Positions 1-8,599 of a DNA stretch of 64,000 bases are shown piece by piece; positions within the stretch are counted from its first letter, which is position 1; each line of letters starts with the position of its first letter. Where the stretch lies: assembly GCF_047303325.1 (NCBI RefSeq), contig NZ_JBKBEX010000010.1, positions 1 to 64,000 on the forward strand. Direction: 5' to 3'. The notes under the pieces were generated by a model that saw only the letters and a list, made by a program, of their open reading frames with translations, did not search any database and was not told the origin of the DNA. The DNA comes from Polaromonas sp047303325. Its GTDB lineage: Bacteria > Pseudomonadota > Gammaproteobacteria > Burkholderiales > Burkholderiaceae_C. The position numbers and the translations under genes were made by a program.

Positions 1-122
1 CCGAACTTCGATGCCAGAACCGTCGTGATCGCCGCCGTCAGCGTCGTCTTGCCATGGTCCACGTGGCCAATCGTGCCCACGTTGACGTGCGGCTTGGTCC
101 GCTCAAATTTGCCTTTTGCCAT
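1..122 (-). CDS. tuf: Elongation factor Tu, N-terminal part (cut by window edge)
   Basis: Only the first 40 codons lie in the window. They read MAKGKFERTKPHVNVGTIGH and then VDHGKTTLTAAI, which is the start of EF-Tu with its P-loop (GHVDHGKT). The product is the cytosolic GTPase that brings aminoacyl-tRNA to the ribosome. It is the last member of a tRNA-Tyr, tRNA-Gly, tRNA-Thr, tuf order also known from the E. coli tufB locus, so co-transcription with the tRNAs is likely. The rest of the gene lies beyond position 1. Confidence 0.97.
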   Translation of the reverse strand, partial: MAKGKFERTKPHVNVGTIGHVDHGKTTLTAAITTVLASKF

Positions 123-213
123 TTTTTCAACTCCAGAAATTTATAAAGAGTTACAAAACCAGTGAATCACTACCGCCGGCCGCAGCACCTTGCATGCTGC
201 GCCGGCTCAAAAT

Positions 214-288
<75 letters not shown>

Positions 289-384
289 TTAAATTCTTCA
301 AAAAGTCAAACGACTTCAATCCCACCGCAATCCAACGCAAGACCAACCAACAGAGCCCGCAAACACCACAAAACCACGATTTTG

Positions 385-458
385 TGGAGCGGGAGACGGG
401 AATCGAACCCGCGTCATTAGCTTGGAAGGCTAGGGTTCTACCATTGAACTACTCCCGC
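385..458 (-). tRNA. tRNA-Gly (TCC anticodon)
   Basis: A 74-nt minus-strand cloverleaf with encoded CCA. The acceptor stem is GCGGGAG/CTCCCGC, the anticodon loop contains TTCCAA (anticodon TCC), and the T loop is TTCGATT. It is the second of three tRNAs upstream of tuf. Confidence 0.96.
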
Positions 459-558
459 GCAGCTCTGCCAATTCAACTCACATCAAACCACTCACAGTCC
501 AAAACCCGCTTTTCGCGACTGCTTTGCACTGGCCGCTTGCCAAAAATCAACAAAAATC

Positions 559-644
559 TGGTGGATGAGGCTGGATTCGAACCAGCGTAGGCGTTAGCCA
601 ACAGATTTACAGTCTGCCCCCTTTAGCCACTCGGGCACCCATCC
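559..644 (-). tRNA. tRNA-Tyr (GTA anticodon)
   Basis: An 86-nt minus-strand class II tRNA with a long variable arm and encoded CCA. The acceptor stem is GGATGGG/CTCATCC with one G-T pair, the anticodon loop is CTGTAAA (anticodon GTA), and the T loop is TTCGAAT. It is the first gene of the tRNA-tuf unit, so the promoter should lie in the 80 bases before the divergent lipase gene. Confidence 0.96.
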
Positions 645-724
645 TTCAAGCGAACCTCGGATTATGCCACGCTTTTATGTCGGACGGAATCCCCGGGCAT
701 CGCAAAAAGCATTAAAAATAGCTC

Positions 725-1828
725 ATGAGCACCCCACCCCCAATCCCCTCGCCGCCAGATCCCTCCTCCCAGCGCCGGGTCAACCTGGCCTTGCAGGGCG
801 GTGGCTCGCATGGCGCCTTCACCTGGGGTGTCCTGGACGCCCTGCTGCAGGACGAGCGCATCCAATTCGACGGCATCAGCGGCGCCAGCGCGGGTGCGGT
901 CAATGCCGTGGCGCTGGCGCACGGATTCGCGGTCGCCGCGCACAAAAACAGCGGAACGCCCAATCCCCGGGAGGCCGCCCGCGCCTCACTGGCGCGGATC
1001 TGGCAGGGCGTGGCCGCCATGGGCAGCCTGGGCTCCATGGCCGACGGCATCAGCAAGATGCTGCTGGGAGGCTGGCCCTCCGACAAAGTGGGCACTAACT
1101 TTTTCAACAACGCGATGAGCCAATGGCTCTCTCCCTACCAGTCCAACCCGCTGGACATCAACCCCCTGCGCAAGCTGCTGCAGGCCGAAATCGACTTTCC
1201 CGCTGTCGCAGCCCTGCAACTGCCCAAGGCTTTTGTATCCGCGACCCATGTGAACACCGGCCAGGCCGAAATCTTTTCGGGCAAACGCCTTACATTGCAG
1301 GCGGTGATGGCCTCCACCTGCCTGCCCACGCTGTTCCAGGCGGTGGAAATTGACGGCCAGTCTTACTGGGACGGCGGGTTTTCCAGCAATCCCTCCCTGC
1401 TGCCCTTGATCAGCGAATGCAGCAGCCGCGACATCATCGTGGTGCAGATCAACCCGTTGCGGCGGCCCGAGGTGCCCCACACGCCGCACGACATCATGGA
1501 CCGGGTGAACGAGCTGACCTTTAACGCCAGCCTGCTGTCCCAGATGCGGACCATCGATTTCATCAACCGCCTGCTGGCGGACGGACGTCTGCAGGAAGGC
1601 GCGAAGTACAAAAGCCTGCTGCTGCACCGCATCGACGGCGGCGAGGCCCTGGAAAACCTGCCATCGTCGAGCAAGATGTCGGCCGACGGCGCCATGATCG
1701 AAAAGCTGTTTGAAATGGGCCAGGGCGCGGCCAAACGCTGGCTGCGCCGCCACTTTGAAGCGCTGGGCCAGCAAAGCACGGTCAATATCCGGCGCGACTA
1801 TGTCGGCAGCCTCCCCCAAGAGTTCTAG
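725..1828 (+). CDS. Patatin-like phospholipase
   Basis: A 367-residue patatin-family protein, predicted to be a serine acyl hydrolase acting on phospholipids or acyl esters. All family landmarks are present: the glycine-rich oxyanion loop GGGSHG at residues 25-30, the nucleophile elbow GASAG with Ser55, and the catalytic aspartate in WDGG (Asp216). No signal peptide is visible; the N-terminus is a short Pro/Ser-rich stretch. It is transcribed divergently from the tRNA-tuf unit and convergently with ung. Substrate and localisation cannot be read from the sequence. A second, distant patatin gene lies at 30488-31705. Confidence 0.9.
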   Translation: MSTPPPIPSPPDPSSQRRVNLALQGGGSHGAFTWGVLDALLQDERIQFDGISGASAGAVNAVALAHGFAVAAHKNSGTPNPREAARASLARIWQGVAAMGSLGSMADGISKMLLGGWPSDKVGTNFFNNAMSQWLSPYQSNPLDINPLRKLLQAEIDFPAVAALQLPKAFVSATHVNTGQAEIFSGKRLTLQAVMASTCLPTLFQAVEIDGQSYWDGGFSSNPSLLPLISECSSRDIIVVQINPLRRPEVPHTPHDIMDRVNELTFNASLLSQMRTIDFINRLLADGRLQEGAKYKSLLLHRIDGGEALENLPSSSKMSADGAMIEKLFEMGQGAAKRWLRRHFEALGQQSTVNIRRDYVGSLPQEF

Positions 1829-1874
1829 AGGGCCGCTCACAGCCCTCTATTAACTAGTGCTTGTCGCCGCAGCG

Positions 1875-2579
1875 CTAGGGTTTCGGGTGCGCGTCACGCC
1901 ATTCCCGCGCCTGCGAGAAATGCCCACAACCGATGAAAGGCAAAGGCGGCCGCAGGGCCGACAGCGGCGAAGGATGGTTGGCCACCAGCACCTTGTGGCG
2001 CTTGGCATCAATCAGAGCCCGCTTGCTCTGGGCATGGGAGCCCCACAGCATAAAAACCACCGGGTGGTCGCCGTCGGCCACCTGGCGGATCAACGTGTCG
2101 GTCAACACTTCCCAGCCTTTACCCGAATGGCTGGCCGGCTGGCTTTCTTCCACCGTGAGGCAGGTGTTGAGCAGCAGCACGCCGTGCGTGGCCCATTTCA
2201 CCAAGCTGCCGCCAGGCACCGGGAATTTGGGCGGCGGCGTGCCCAGGTCACGCTGCAGTTCCTTGAAGATATTGCGCAGCGAAGGCGGCAAGGCCACGCC
2301 GGGCGCGACGGAAAAGGCCAGCCCCTCGGCCTGGCCCCGGCCGTGGTACGGATCCTGGCCCAGGATCACGACGCGCACCTCTTCGGGCGGCGTGAGTTCC
2401 AGAGCGCGCAGCGGCTGCGGCGGAAAAATCACCGCGCCTTGCGCGAGCCGGCCTTGCAGGAAATCCAGCAGCTTGCGGCCGGTGGAACTGTCAAAAAAGG
2501 CCTCGGTGGTGGGACGCCAGCCGGGCGCCACCGGCCAGTCCGCAGGGTCCGCGCTCAGCAGCTGGTCCGGAGGGTTCAT
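1875..2579 (-). CDS. ung: Uracil-DNA glycosylase, family 1
   Basis: This enzyme removes uracil from DNA in base excision repair. The water-activating motif GQDPYH (Asp76) and the DNA-intercalation motif HPSPLS (His202) are intact, and the length of 234 residues is normal for the family. I chose the ATG at 2579 because AGGAGG lies 8 bases before it; an in-frame GTG two codons upstream is only 2 bases from the same ribosome site. It follows trpC by 18 bases and is probably read from the end of the trp operon. Confidence 0.97.
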   Translation of the reverse strand: MNPPDQLLSADPADWPVAPGWRPTTEAFFDSSTGRKLLDFLQGRLAQGAVIFPPQPLRALELTPPEEVRVVILGQDPYHGRGQAEGLAFSVAPGVALPPSLRNIFKELQRDLGTPPPKFPVPGGSLVKWATHGVLLLNTCLTVEESQPASHSGKGWEVLTDTLIRQVADGDHPVVFMLWGSHAQSKRALIDAKRHKVLVANHPSPLSALRPPLPFIGCGHFSQAREWRDAHPKP

Positions 2580-2597
2580 CTGCACCGCCTCCTGAAT

Positions 2598-3404
2598 TTA
2601 CTTACCGCCGAACAGCTGGGCCAGCGCCAGGCCCGGCTCGTCGGCGCGCATAAAGGCCTCGCCGACCAGGAAAGCGTTGACGCCGGCGTCCCGCAAGCGC
2701 TTCACGTCGGCCGGCGTGGCGATGCCCGACTCGGTGACCAGCAGGCGGTCGGCTGGCACCTGGCTCAGCATGCCCAGTGTGGTGTTCAGCGAAACCTCGA
2801 AAGTCTTGAGGTTGCGGTTGTTGATGCCGACCAGCGGCGTTTTGAGCTTGAGCGCCCGGTCCAGCTCAGCCTTGTCGTGCACCTCGACCAGCACCGCCAT
2901 GTCCAGCGACATGGCCAGCGCCTCCAGCGACTTCATCTGCGCGTCGTCCAGGCAGGCGGCGATCAGCAGGATGCAGTCGGCGCCCATGACGCGTGCCTCA
3001 TAGACTTGGTAGGGGTCGACCATGAAGTCCTTGCGCAGCACCGGCAGGCTGCACGAGGCCCTGGCCTGCTTGAGGTAGTCGACGCTGCCCTGGAAAAATT
3101 GCTTGTCGGTCAGCACCGAGAGGCAGGCCGCGCTGAGCGTGCCGTCGCCTTCGGCATAACTTTGCGCGACGTCGGCCGGGATGAAGTCGGCGCGCAGCAC
3201 GCCCTTGGACGGGCTGGCTTTTTTGACTTCGGCGATCACCGCGGGCTGGCCCGCCGCGATCTTGGCGCGCAGCGCGCCCACGAAGTCGCGCGTCAGCACG
3301 CGCGATTCGGCGTCTTCACGCATCACGGCCAAGGGTTTCTTGCGAATCGCTTCAGCGATTTCCTGGCGCTTGACGGCGATGATTTTGTCGAGGATGTCGG
3401 ACAT
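2598..3404 (-). CDS. trpC: Indole-3-glycerol phosphate synthase
   Basis: A 268-residue TIM-barrel enzyme that closes the indole ring of carboxyphenylamino-deoxyribulose phosphate in tryptophan synthesis. Family signatures are visible: EVKKASPSKG near residue 60, the barrel strand LRKDF, and the C-terminal phosphate-binding segment VTESGI...FLVGEAFM. It is a monofunctional TrpC, without the fused TrpF found in enterobacteria. It starts 5 bases after trpD, so the two are translationally close. Confidence 0.97.
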   Translation of the reverse strand: MSDILDKIIAVKRQEIAEAIRKKPLAVMREDAESRVLTRDFVGALRAKIAAGQPAVIAEVKKASPSKGVLRADFIPADVAQSYAEGDGTLSAACLSVLTDKQFFQGSVDYLKQARASCSLPVLRKDFMVDPYQVYEARVMGADCILLIAACLDDAQMKSLEALAMSLDMAVLVEVHDKAELDRALKLKTPLVGINNRNLKTFEVSLNTTLGMLSQVPADRLLVTESGIATPADVKRLRDAGVNAFLVGEAFMRADEPGLALAQLFGGK

Positions 3405-3409
3405 GGTGT

Positions 3410-4453
3410 TCAGGCCGCGAGTTGTTGGGTGGTGGAAACCAGTTGCTGCAGGCGCGCCTTGGCTGCGCCCGAGGCCAGTGCTTCACGGGCCAGAACGATG
3501 CCGGCCTTCATGGAGTCGGCCACATTGGCGGCGTACAGCGCCGCGCCGGCATTGAGGATCACGATATCGCGCGCCGCGCCGGGCTGATTGTCCAGCACGC
3601 CCAGCAACATGGCCTTGGACTGCTCGGGCGTCTCCACCCGCAGCGCGCGGTTGCTGGCCATGGGCATGTCGAAGTCCTCAGGGTGGATTTCGTATTCAGT
3701 GATCTCGCCGTTCTTGAGCTCACCGACGACGGTGGCCGCGCCCAGGCTGACCTCATCCATGCCGTCCTTGCCGTAGACCACCACCGCATGCTCGGCGCCC
3801 AGGCGCTGCAGGGCGCGCACCTGTATACCCACCAGATCGGAATGGAACACGCCCATCAGGATGTTGGGCGCGCCGGCCGGGTTGGTCAGCGGGCCCAGGA
3901 TGTTGAAGATGGTGCGCACGCCCAGTTCCTTGCGGATGGGGGCGACGTTTTTCATCGCCGGGTGGTGGTTGGGCGCGAACATAAAGCCCACGCCGACCTG
4001 CTCTATGCATTTGGCGATGGCTTCGGGCGAAAGGCCGATATGGATGCCCAGCGATTCGATCACGTCGGCGCTGCCGGACTTGCTGCTGACGCTGCGCCCG
4101 CCGTGCTTGCTGACCTTGGCGCCTGCCGCCGCAGCCACAAACATGGAGCAAGTGGAAATATTGAAGGTGTGCGAACCGTCGCCGCCGGTGCCGACGATAT
4201 CGACCAGGTGGGTCTTGTCGGCCACGTGAACCTTGGTGGAAAACTCGCGCATCACCTGCGCGGCGGCGGTGATCTCGCCTATGGTCTCTTTCTTGACGCG
4301 CAGGCCGGTGATCAGCGCGGCCATCATCACGGGCGACATCTCACCACTCATGATGAGCCGCATGATGTGCAGCATCTCGTCGTGGAAGATTTCGCGGTGT
4401 TCGATGGTGCGCTGCAGCGCTTCCTGCGGCGTGATTTTGTGGGTATGGGGCAT
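3410..4453 (-). CDS. trpD: Anthranilate phosphoribosyltransferase
   Basis: Joins anthranilate to PRPP, the second committed step of tryptophan synthesis. The protein has 347 residues with the PRPP-binding motif GTGGDG, the family segment KHGGRSVSSKSGSADV and the anthranilate-site region NHHPAMKNVAPIRKELG. It is not fused to TrpG, which is a separate gene about 1.7 kb upstream. It is followed closely by trpC and preceded by the LysE-type exporter gene. Confidence 0.97.
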   Translation of the reverse strand: MPHTHKITPQEALQRTIEHREIFHDEMLHIMRLIMSGEMSPVMMAALITGLRVKKETIGEITAAAQVMREFSTKVHVADKTHLVDIVGTGGDGSHTFNISTCSMFVAAAAGAKVSKHGGRSVSSKSGSADVIESLGIHIGLSPEAIAKCIEQVGVGFMFAPNHHPAMKNVAPIRKELGVRTIFNILGPLTNPAGAPNILMGVFHSDLVGIQVRALQRLGAEHAVVVYGKDGMDEVSLGAATVVGELKNGEITEYEIHPEDFDMPMASNRALRVETPEQSKAMLLGVLDNQPGAARDIVILNAGAALYAANVADSMKAGIVLAREALASGAAKARLQQLVSTTQQLAA

Positions 4454-4492
4454 GGCGTGTCTCGCTTTTTTTGTTCCGGGCTGGAGTAAGGT

Positions 4493-5143
4493 TCAGTTCG
4501 CGGGATTATCGGTAAAGGCAAGCTTGAGGCCAAACGCGATGAACATGGCGCCGGCCGCGCGGTCCAGCCAGTGCATGCCGCGCTGCACGGCGTCGCGCCT
4601 GGCCATCCAGGCGGCCGCCACAGCCCAACCCGAATTGACCGGAATGGCGTTCAGGTTGAACAGCACGCCCAGCAGCACAAAGGCCAGCGCCTTGTTTTCG
4701 GTGCCCGGCGCGATGAACTGCGGCACAAAGGCCAGGAAGAAAATCGCGACCTTGGGATTGAGCACATTGGTCCAGAAGCCGCCCATAAAAATCGCCTTGA
4801 GGGGCTTGGGCGCTTCGGCGGCGGCGACCGCGGCGAGGTCGGTCGTAGCATGCGGCGCCCTGGACAGCAGGATCTTCGCGCCTACCCACAGCAGGTAGGC
4901 TGCGCCTATCCACTTGAGCACGGTAAAGGCCAAGGCCGACGTGGCCAGCAAAGCGCCCACGCCCACGGCCGCGGCGAAGATGTGGACAAAGCAGCCCGCC
5001 GTGATGCCCAGGCCGGCCACAATGCCGGCGCGCGCGCCCGAGCGCAGCGAATGGGTCACGATGTAAAGCACGTCGGGGCCCGGCGTCAGGTTGAGCAGCC
5101 AGCCGGCCGCGATAAACAGCAACAGGTGTTGGAAATCAGGCAT
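4493..5143 (-). CDS. LysE/RhtB-family amino-acid exporter
   Basis: A 216-residue inner-membrane protein with about six hydrophobic helices. The N-terminal signature NLTPGPDVLYIV is characteristic of LysE/RhtB transporters, which export amino acids such as lysine, threonine or homoserine. It starts 9 bases downstream of the threonine aldolase gene and precedes trpD, so it sits inside the trp operon. The aldolase next door suggests a threonine-like substrate, but this is inference from position only. Confidence 0.9.
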   Translation of the reverse strand: MPDFQHLLLFIAAGWLLNLTPGPDVLYIVTHSLRSGARAGIVAGLGITAGCFVHIFAAAVGVGALLATSALAFTVLKWIGAAYLLWVGAKILLSRAPHATTDLAAVAAAEAPKPLKAIFMGGFWTNVLNPKVAIFFLAFVPQFIAPGTENKALAFVLLGVLFNLNAIPVNSGWAVAAAWMARRDAVQRGMHWLDRAAGAMFIAFGLKLAFTDNPAN

Positions 5144-5152
5144 GACGGCTCC

Positions 5153-6202
5153 TCAGCGATGGAAAAATTCCCGGATGGCGGCCACCGCGCGGTCCACGCC
5201 TTCGGCATCCACGTCCAGGTGGGTCACAAAACGCAGGCGATACAGGCCCGTGGCCTGGATGCCTCTGCCGGCCAGGTGCTTGAGCAGGGCCGCGGACTGC
5301 TCGCGCGCCGCGCCCGTCAGGTCGACAAACACGATGTTGGTCTGCGGCGCTTCGACCTGCAGGCCTTCAATGCCGGCCAGGCCGTCGGCCAGTTGCCTGG
5401 CCAGCGCATGGTCCTGGGCGAGGCGCCCCACGTGATGGTCCAGTGCGTGCGAAGCCGCCGCGGCCAGCATGCCGGCTTGGCGCATGCCGCCGCCGGCCAT
5501 CTTGCGGATGCGGTGCGCCCGCGCGATGAACTCGCGCGAACCGCACAGCGCCGAACCGACAGGTGCGCCCAGGCCCTTGCTGAAGCAGACGGACACACTG
5601 TCGAAACAGCCGGCGATGCGTTTGGCTTCGGCAAGAGCGCTGCTTCCCGTTTGCGCGGCCTGCGCGACGGCGGCGTTGAACAGCCGCGCGCCGTCAAGGT
5701 GACGGGCCAGGCCGTGTTTTTTTGCGAGTGCGGTGGCCTGCTGCACATAGTTGAAAGGCAGCAGCTTGCCACCCAAGGTGTTTTCCAGCGCCAGCAGGCG
5801 TGTGCGCGCGAAATGCGCGTCGTCGGGCTTGATCGATGCCTCGATCTCTGCCAGGGACAACGTGCCGTCGCTATGGTGGTTCAGCGGCTGCGGCTGCACG
5901 CTGCCGAACACCGCCGCGCCGCCGCCTTCCCAGCGGTAGCAATGCGCCATCTGGCCGACGATGTACTCGTCGCCGCGCTGGCAATGGCTCAGGATGGCGC
6001 AGAGGTTGCTCTGCGTGCCGGTGGGCACAAACAGGGCGGCCTCAAAGCCCAGCAGGCCAGCGATTTTCTCTTGCAGCGCATTGACGGCGGGATCATCGCC
6101 GAACACGTCGTCGCCCAGCGGCGCGGTCAACATGGCCTCGCGCATGGCGGCGGTCGGCCGGGTGACGGTGTCGCTGCGCAGGTCCACAAAGGCTTGGCTC
6201 AT
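5153..6202 (-). CDS. ltaE: Low-specificity L-threonine aldolase
   Basis: A PLP enzyme of fold type I (349 residues) predicted to split threonine or allo-threonine into glycine and acetaldehyde. It begins with LRSDTVTRPT and carries the PLP lysine in SVCFSKGLGAPVGS. The start ATG overlaps the trpG stop by 4 bases (ATGA), so translation is probably coupled. The gene has no role in tryptophan synthesis, and its place between trpG and trpD is unexpected. Confidence 0.93.
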   Translation of the reverse strand: MSQAFVDLRSDTVTRPTAAMREAMLTAPLGDDVFGDDPAVNALQEKIAGLLGFEAALFVPTGTQSNLCAILSHCQRGDEYIVGQMAHCYRWEGGGAAVFGSVQPQPLNHHSDGTLSLAEIEASIKPDDAHFARTRLLALENTLGGKLLPFNYVQQATALAKKHGLARHLDGARLFNAAVAQAAQTGSSALAEAKRIAGCFDSVSVCFSKGLGAPVGSALCGSREFIARAHRIRKMAGGGMRQAGMLAAAASHALDHHVGRLAQDHALARQLADGLAGIEGLQVEAPQTNIVFVDLTGAAREQSAALLKHLAGRGIQATGLYRLRFVTHLDVDAEGVDRAVAAIREFFHR

Positions 6203-6780
6203 GCGCTTTGCTCCAGGAAGTTTTTCAGCATGGCGTGGCCGTGCTCGGTCAGTATCGATTCGGGATGGAACTGCACGCCCTGGATGGGCAGCTCCTTGTG
6301 GCGCACGCCCATGATCTCGCCATCGTCCGTCCAGGCCGTGACGGCCAGGGCCTTGGGGCAGGACGATTTTTCAATCGCCAGCGAGTGGTAGCGGTTGACG
6401 ACGAACTGCTCGGGTAAGTTGGCGAATACGCCCTCTTGCGTGGTGGTGATCACGCTGGTCTTGCCGTGCATCAGCTGCTGGGCGCGGATGATGTTTCCGC
6501 CGAAGGCCGCGCCTATGCTCTGGTGGCCCAGGCAGACGCCCAGGATAGGCAGCTTGCCGGCGAAATGCTGGATCGCCGCGACCGAAATACCGGCTTCGGC
6601 CGGCGAACACGGCCCGGGCGAGACCACCAGCAGGTCGGGCGCGCGGGCGGCGATGTCCGCCACGCTGATTTCGTCATTGCGAAACACCTCGACCTCCGCG
6701 CCCAGTTCACCGAAGTACTGGACGATGTTGTAGGTAAAGCTGTCGTAGTTGTCGATCATCAAGAGTTTGCTGCGCTTCAT
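6199..6780 (-). CDS. trpG: Anthranilate synthase, glutamine amidotransferase subunit
   Basis: A class I glutamine amidotransferase of 193 residues that supplies ammonia to TrpE. The nucleophile motif GVCLGHQSIG, the oxyanion segment VSPGPCSP, and the C-terminal His-Glu pair in GVQFHPESI are all present. In some bacteria the same subunit also serves PabB in folate synthesis; whether it does so here cannot be decided. It lies 2 bases after the chorismate mutase gene and overlaps ltaE by 4 bases. Confidence 0.97.
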   Translation of the reverse strand: MKRSKLLMIDNYDSFTYNIVQYFGELGAEVEVFRNDEISVADIAARAPDLLVVSPGPCSPAEAGISVAAIQHFAGKLPILGVCLGHQSIGAAFGGNIIRAQQLMHGKTSVITTTQEGVFANLPEQFVVNRYHSLAIEKSSCPKALAVTAWTDDGEIMGVRHKELPIQGVQFHPESILTEHGHAMLKNFLEQSA

Positions 6781-6782
6781 GT

Positions 6783-7103
6783 TCAGGCCTCCTGGCGCAG
6801 GCGTTGGAACTCGCCGCGCTCAAAGTCAATGGATGCGGCGATCATGGCGCGGTAGGCCGCTTCCAGGACGGCCTCGGGGGCGCCGGCCGCCCGGGCCTGG
6901 GCGCGCACGCGGTCTACGATGAATTCGATGCGTGCGTTGTCGACGATCTGGTCGGCGCTTTGCTTGATGCGCGCGGCCTGCGCGACGTAAGCGCTGCGCT
7001 CTGCGACCAGCGCCACGATGCGGTCGTCGAGCGCGTCGATGTTGCGGCGCACGTCGGCCATGGTGTGGCAGTGTTCGATGGATGGGTAGGTGGCCGCGCT
7101 CAT
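6783..7103 (-). CDS. AroQ-type chorismate mutase domain protein
   Basis: A 106-residue all-helical protein of the AroQ/chorismate mutase II family. The pattern R-x2-ID-x-LD-x-I-x2-L in the first helix, the following R-x-AYVAQAARIK segment and a later R-x-E-x-IVDRV fit the family. It may convert chorismate to prephenate, or it may be an isochorismate-pyruvate lyase relative; sequence alone does not separate these. The ATG at 7103 overlaps the trpE stop by 4 bases (ATGA) and the gene ends 2 bases before trpG. A mutase inside a tryptophan operon would compete with TrpE for chorismate. Confidence 0.88.
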   Translation of the reverse strand: MSAATYPSIEHCHTMADVRRNIDALDDRIVALVAERSAYVAQAARIKQSADQIVDNARIEFIVDRVRAQARAAGAPEAVLEAAYRAMIAASIDFERGEFQRLRQEA

Positions 7104-8599
7104 TCCAGGCCCTCCTCGACGAGCTCGGACGCCCGCAGCAACGCGCGCGCCTTGGCTTCGGTCTCTTTCCATTCGAGCTCGGGCACCGAGTCTGCCACCA
7201 CGCCGGCCGCCGCCTGCACATACAGCGTCTGGTCCTTGATGATGCCGGTGCGTATCGCAATCGCCACGTCCATATCGCCGGCATAGCTGAGGTAGCCGCA
7301 GGCGCCGCCGTAGAGGCCGCGCTTGGTAGGCTCGAGCTGGTCGATGATTTCCATGGCGTGAACCTTGGGCGCGCCGGTCAGCGTGCCGGCCGGGAAGGTG
7401 GCTTTGAGCACGTCCATGCTGGTCATCCCATCCAGCAGCACGCCCTCGACATTGCTCACGATATGCATCACATGGCTGTAGCGCTCGACCGCGAAGGCCT
7501 CGGTGACCTTCACCGTGCCGGTCTTGGCGATGCGGCCTATGTCGTTGCGCGCCAGGTCTATCAGCATGACGTGCTCGGCGCGTTCCTTCGGGTCGTTGAC
7601 CAGTTCCTGCTCGACGGCCTTGTCAGCCTCGGGCGAGGAAGCGCGCGGGCGGGTGCCGGCCAACGGCCTGATGGTGATCTTCTGCCCCTCGCTGACTTGT
7701 TCCTGCCGCACCAGGATTTCGGGCGAAGCCCCCACCACATGGAAGTCGCCGAAGTGGTAGTAATACATATAGGGCGAGGGATTGAGCGAGCGCAGCGCGC
7801 GGTACAGGCTCAGCGGCGACTCGGTGTAGCGTTTCTTGATGCGCTGGCCGACCTGCACCTGCATGAAGTCGCCGGCTTCGATCAGGCGCTTGGCTTTTTC
7901 CACGGCGGCGATGTAGTCGGCCTTGGCGAAGTCGCGCTCGGCCGGGTAGCTTTGCGAGGGTTTCACCACCGGGGCGCTGACGGAGTACTTGAGTTTTTCC
8001 CTGAGTTCGCGCAAGCGCTTCTTGGCGTTGGCATAGGCCTCGGGCTGGGCCGGGTCGGCGTAGACGATCAGGTAGAGCTTGCCCGAGAGGTTGTCGATCA
8101 CCGCCAGCTCTTCGCACTGCAGCAGCAGGATATCGGGGCAGCCCAGGGTGTCGGGGGGACAGCTGGCTTCGAGCTTTTTCTCGATGTGTCGCACCGCGTC
8201 GTAGCCGAAATAGCCGGCCAGGCCGCCGCAAAACCGCGGCAGGCCCGGCCGCAGCGCCACTTTGAAACGCTTTTGGTAGTCGGCGATGAAGTCCAGCGGG
8301 TTGGCCGCCGAAGTTTCCACGACACGGCCGTCCGTCACTACCTCGGTGACCCGGTCGGCGCCAAAACCCGAGGCGCGCACCAGCGTGCGGGCCGGCAGGC
8401 CGATAAAGCTGTAACGGCCGAAGCGCTCGCCGCCGACGACGGACTCCAGCAGAAAGCTGAATTTGCCGCCGTCCTTGGAATGCGCGAGCTTGAGATAGAG
8501 GGACAGCGGCGTCTCAAGGTCGGCAAACGCCTCCGCCATCAAGGGAATGCGGTTGTAGCCCTGGCCGGCCAGGCTTTTAAATTCGAGTTCAGTGATCAC
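7100..8599 (-). CDS. trpE: Anthranilate synthase component I
   Basis: The 499-residue chorismate-binding subunit that forms anthranilate with TrpG. The C-terminal chorismate-binding domain has the family blocks IRPLAGTRPR, LIDLARNDIGR and GTLTGAPKVHAMEIID. The N-terminal feedback region contains the segment LETPLSLYLKL. I set the start at the GTG at 8599 (VITELEFKSL) because AGGA lies 8 bases before it; a TTG eight codons further upstream has no ribosome site. No tryptophan-rich leader peptide or clear attenuator is visible upstream. Confidence 0.97.
   Translation of the reverse strand: MITELEFKSLAGQGYNRIPLMAEAFADLETPLSLYLKLAHSKDGGKFSFLLESVVGGERFGRYSFIGLPARTLVRASGFGADRVTEVVTDGRVVETSAANPLDFIADYQKRFKVALRPGLPRFCGGLAGYFGYDAVRHIEKKLEASCPPDTLGCPDILLLQCEELAVIDNLSGKLYLIVYADPAQPEAYANAKKRLRELREKLKYSVSAPVVKPSQSYPAERDFAKADYIAAVEKAKRLIEAGDFMQVQVGQRIKKRYTESPLSLYRALRSLNPSPYMYYYHFGDFHVVGASPEILVRQEQVSEGQKITIRPLAGTRPRASSPEADKAVEQELVNDPKERAEHVMLIDLARNDIGRIAKTGTVKVTEAFAVERYSHVMHIVSNVEGVLLDGMTSMDVLKATFPAGTLTGAPKVHAMEIIDQLEPTKRGLYGGACGYLSYAGDMDVAIAIRTGIIKDQTLYVQAAAGVVADSVPELEWKETEAKARALLRASELVEEGLE

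Noticed and set aside
1857..3587. A 576-codon open frame on the plus strand
   Set aside because: It is antisense to ung and trpC and has shadow-type composition.
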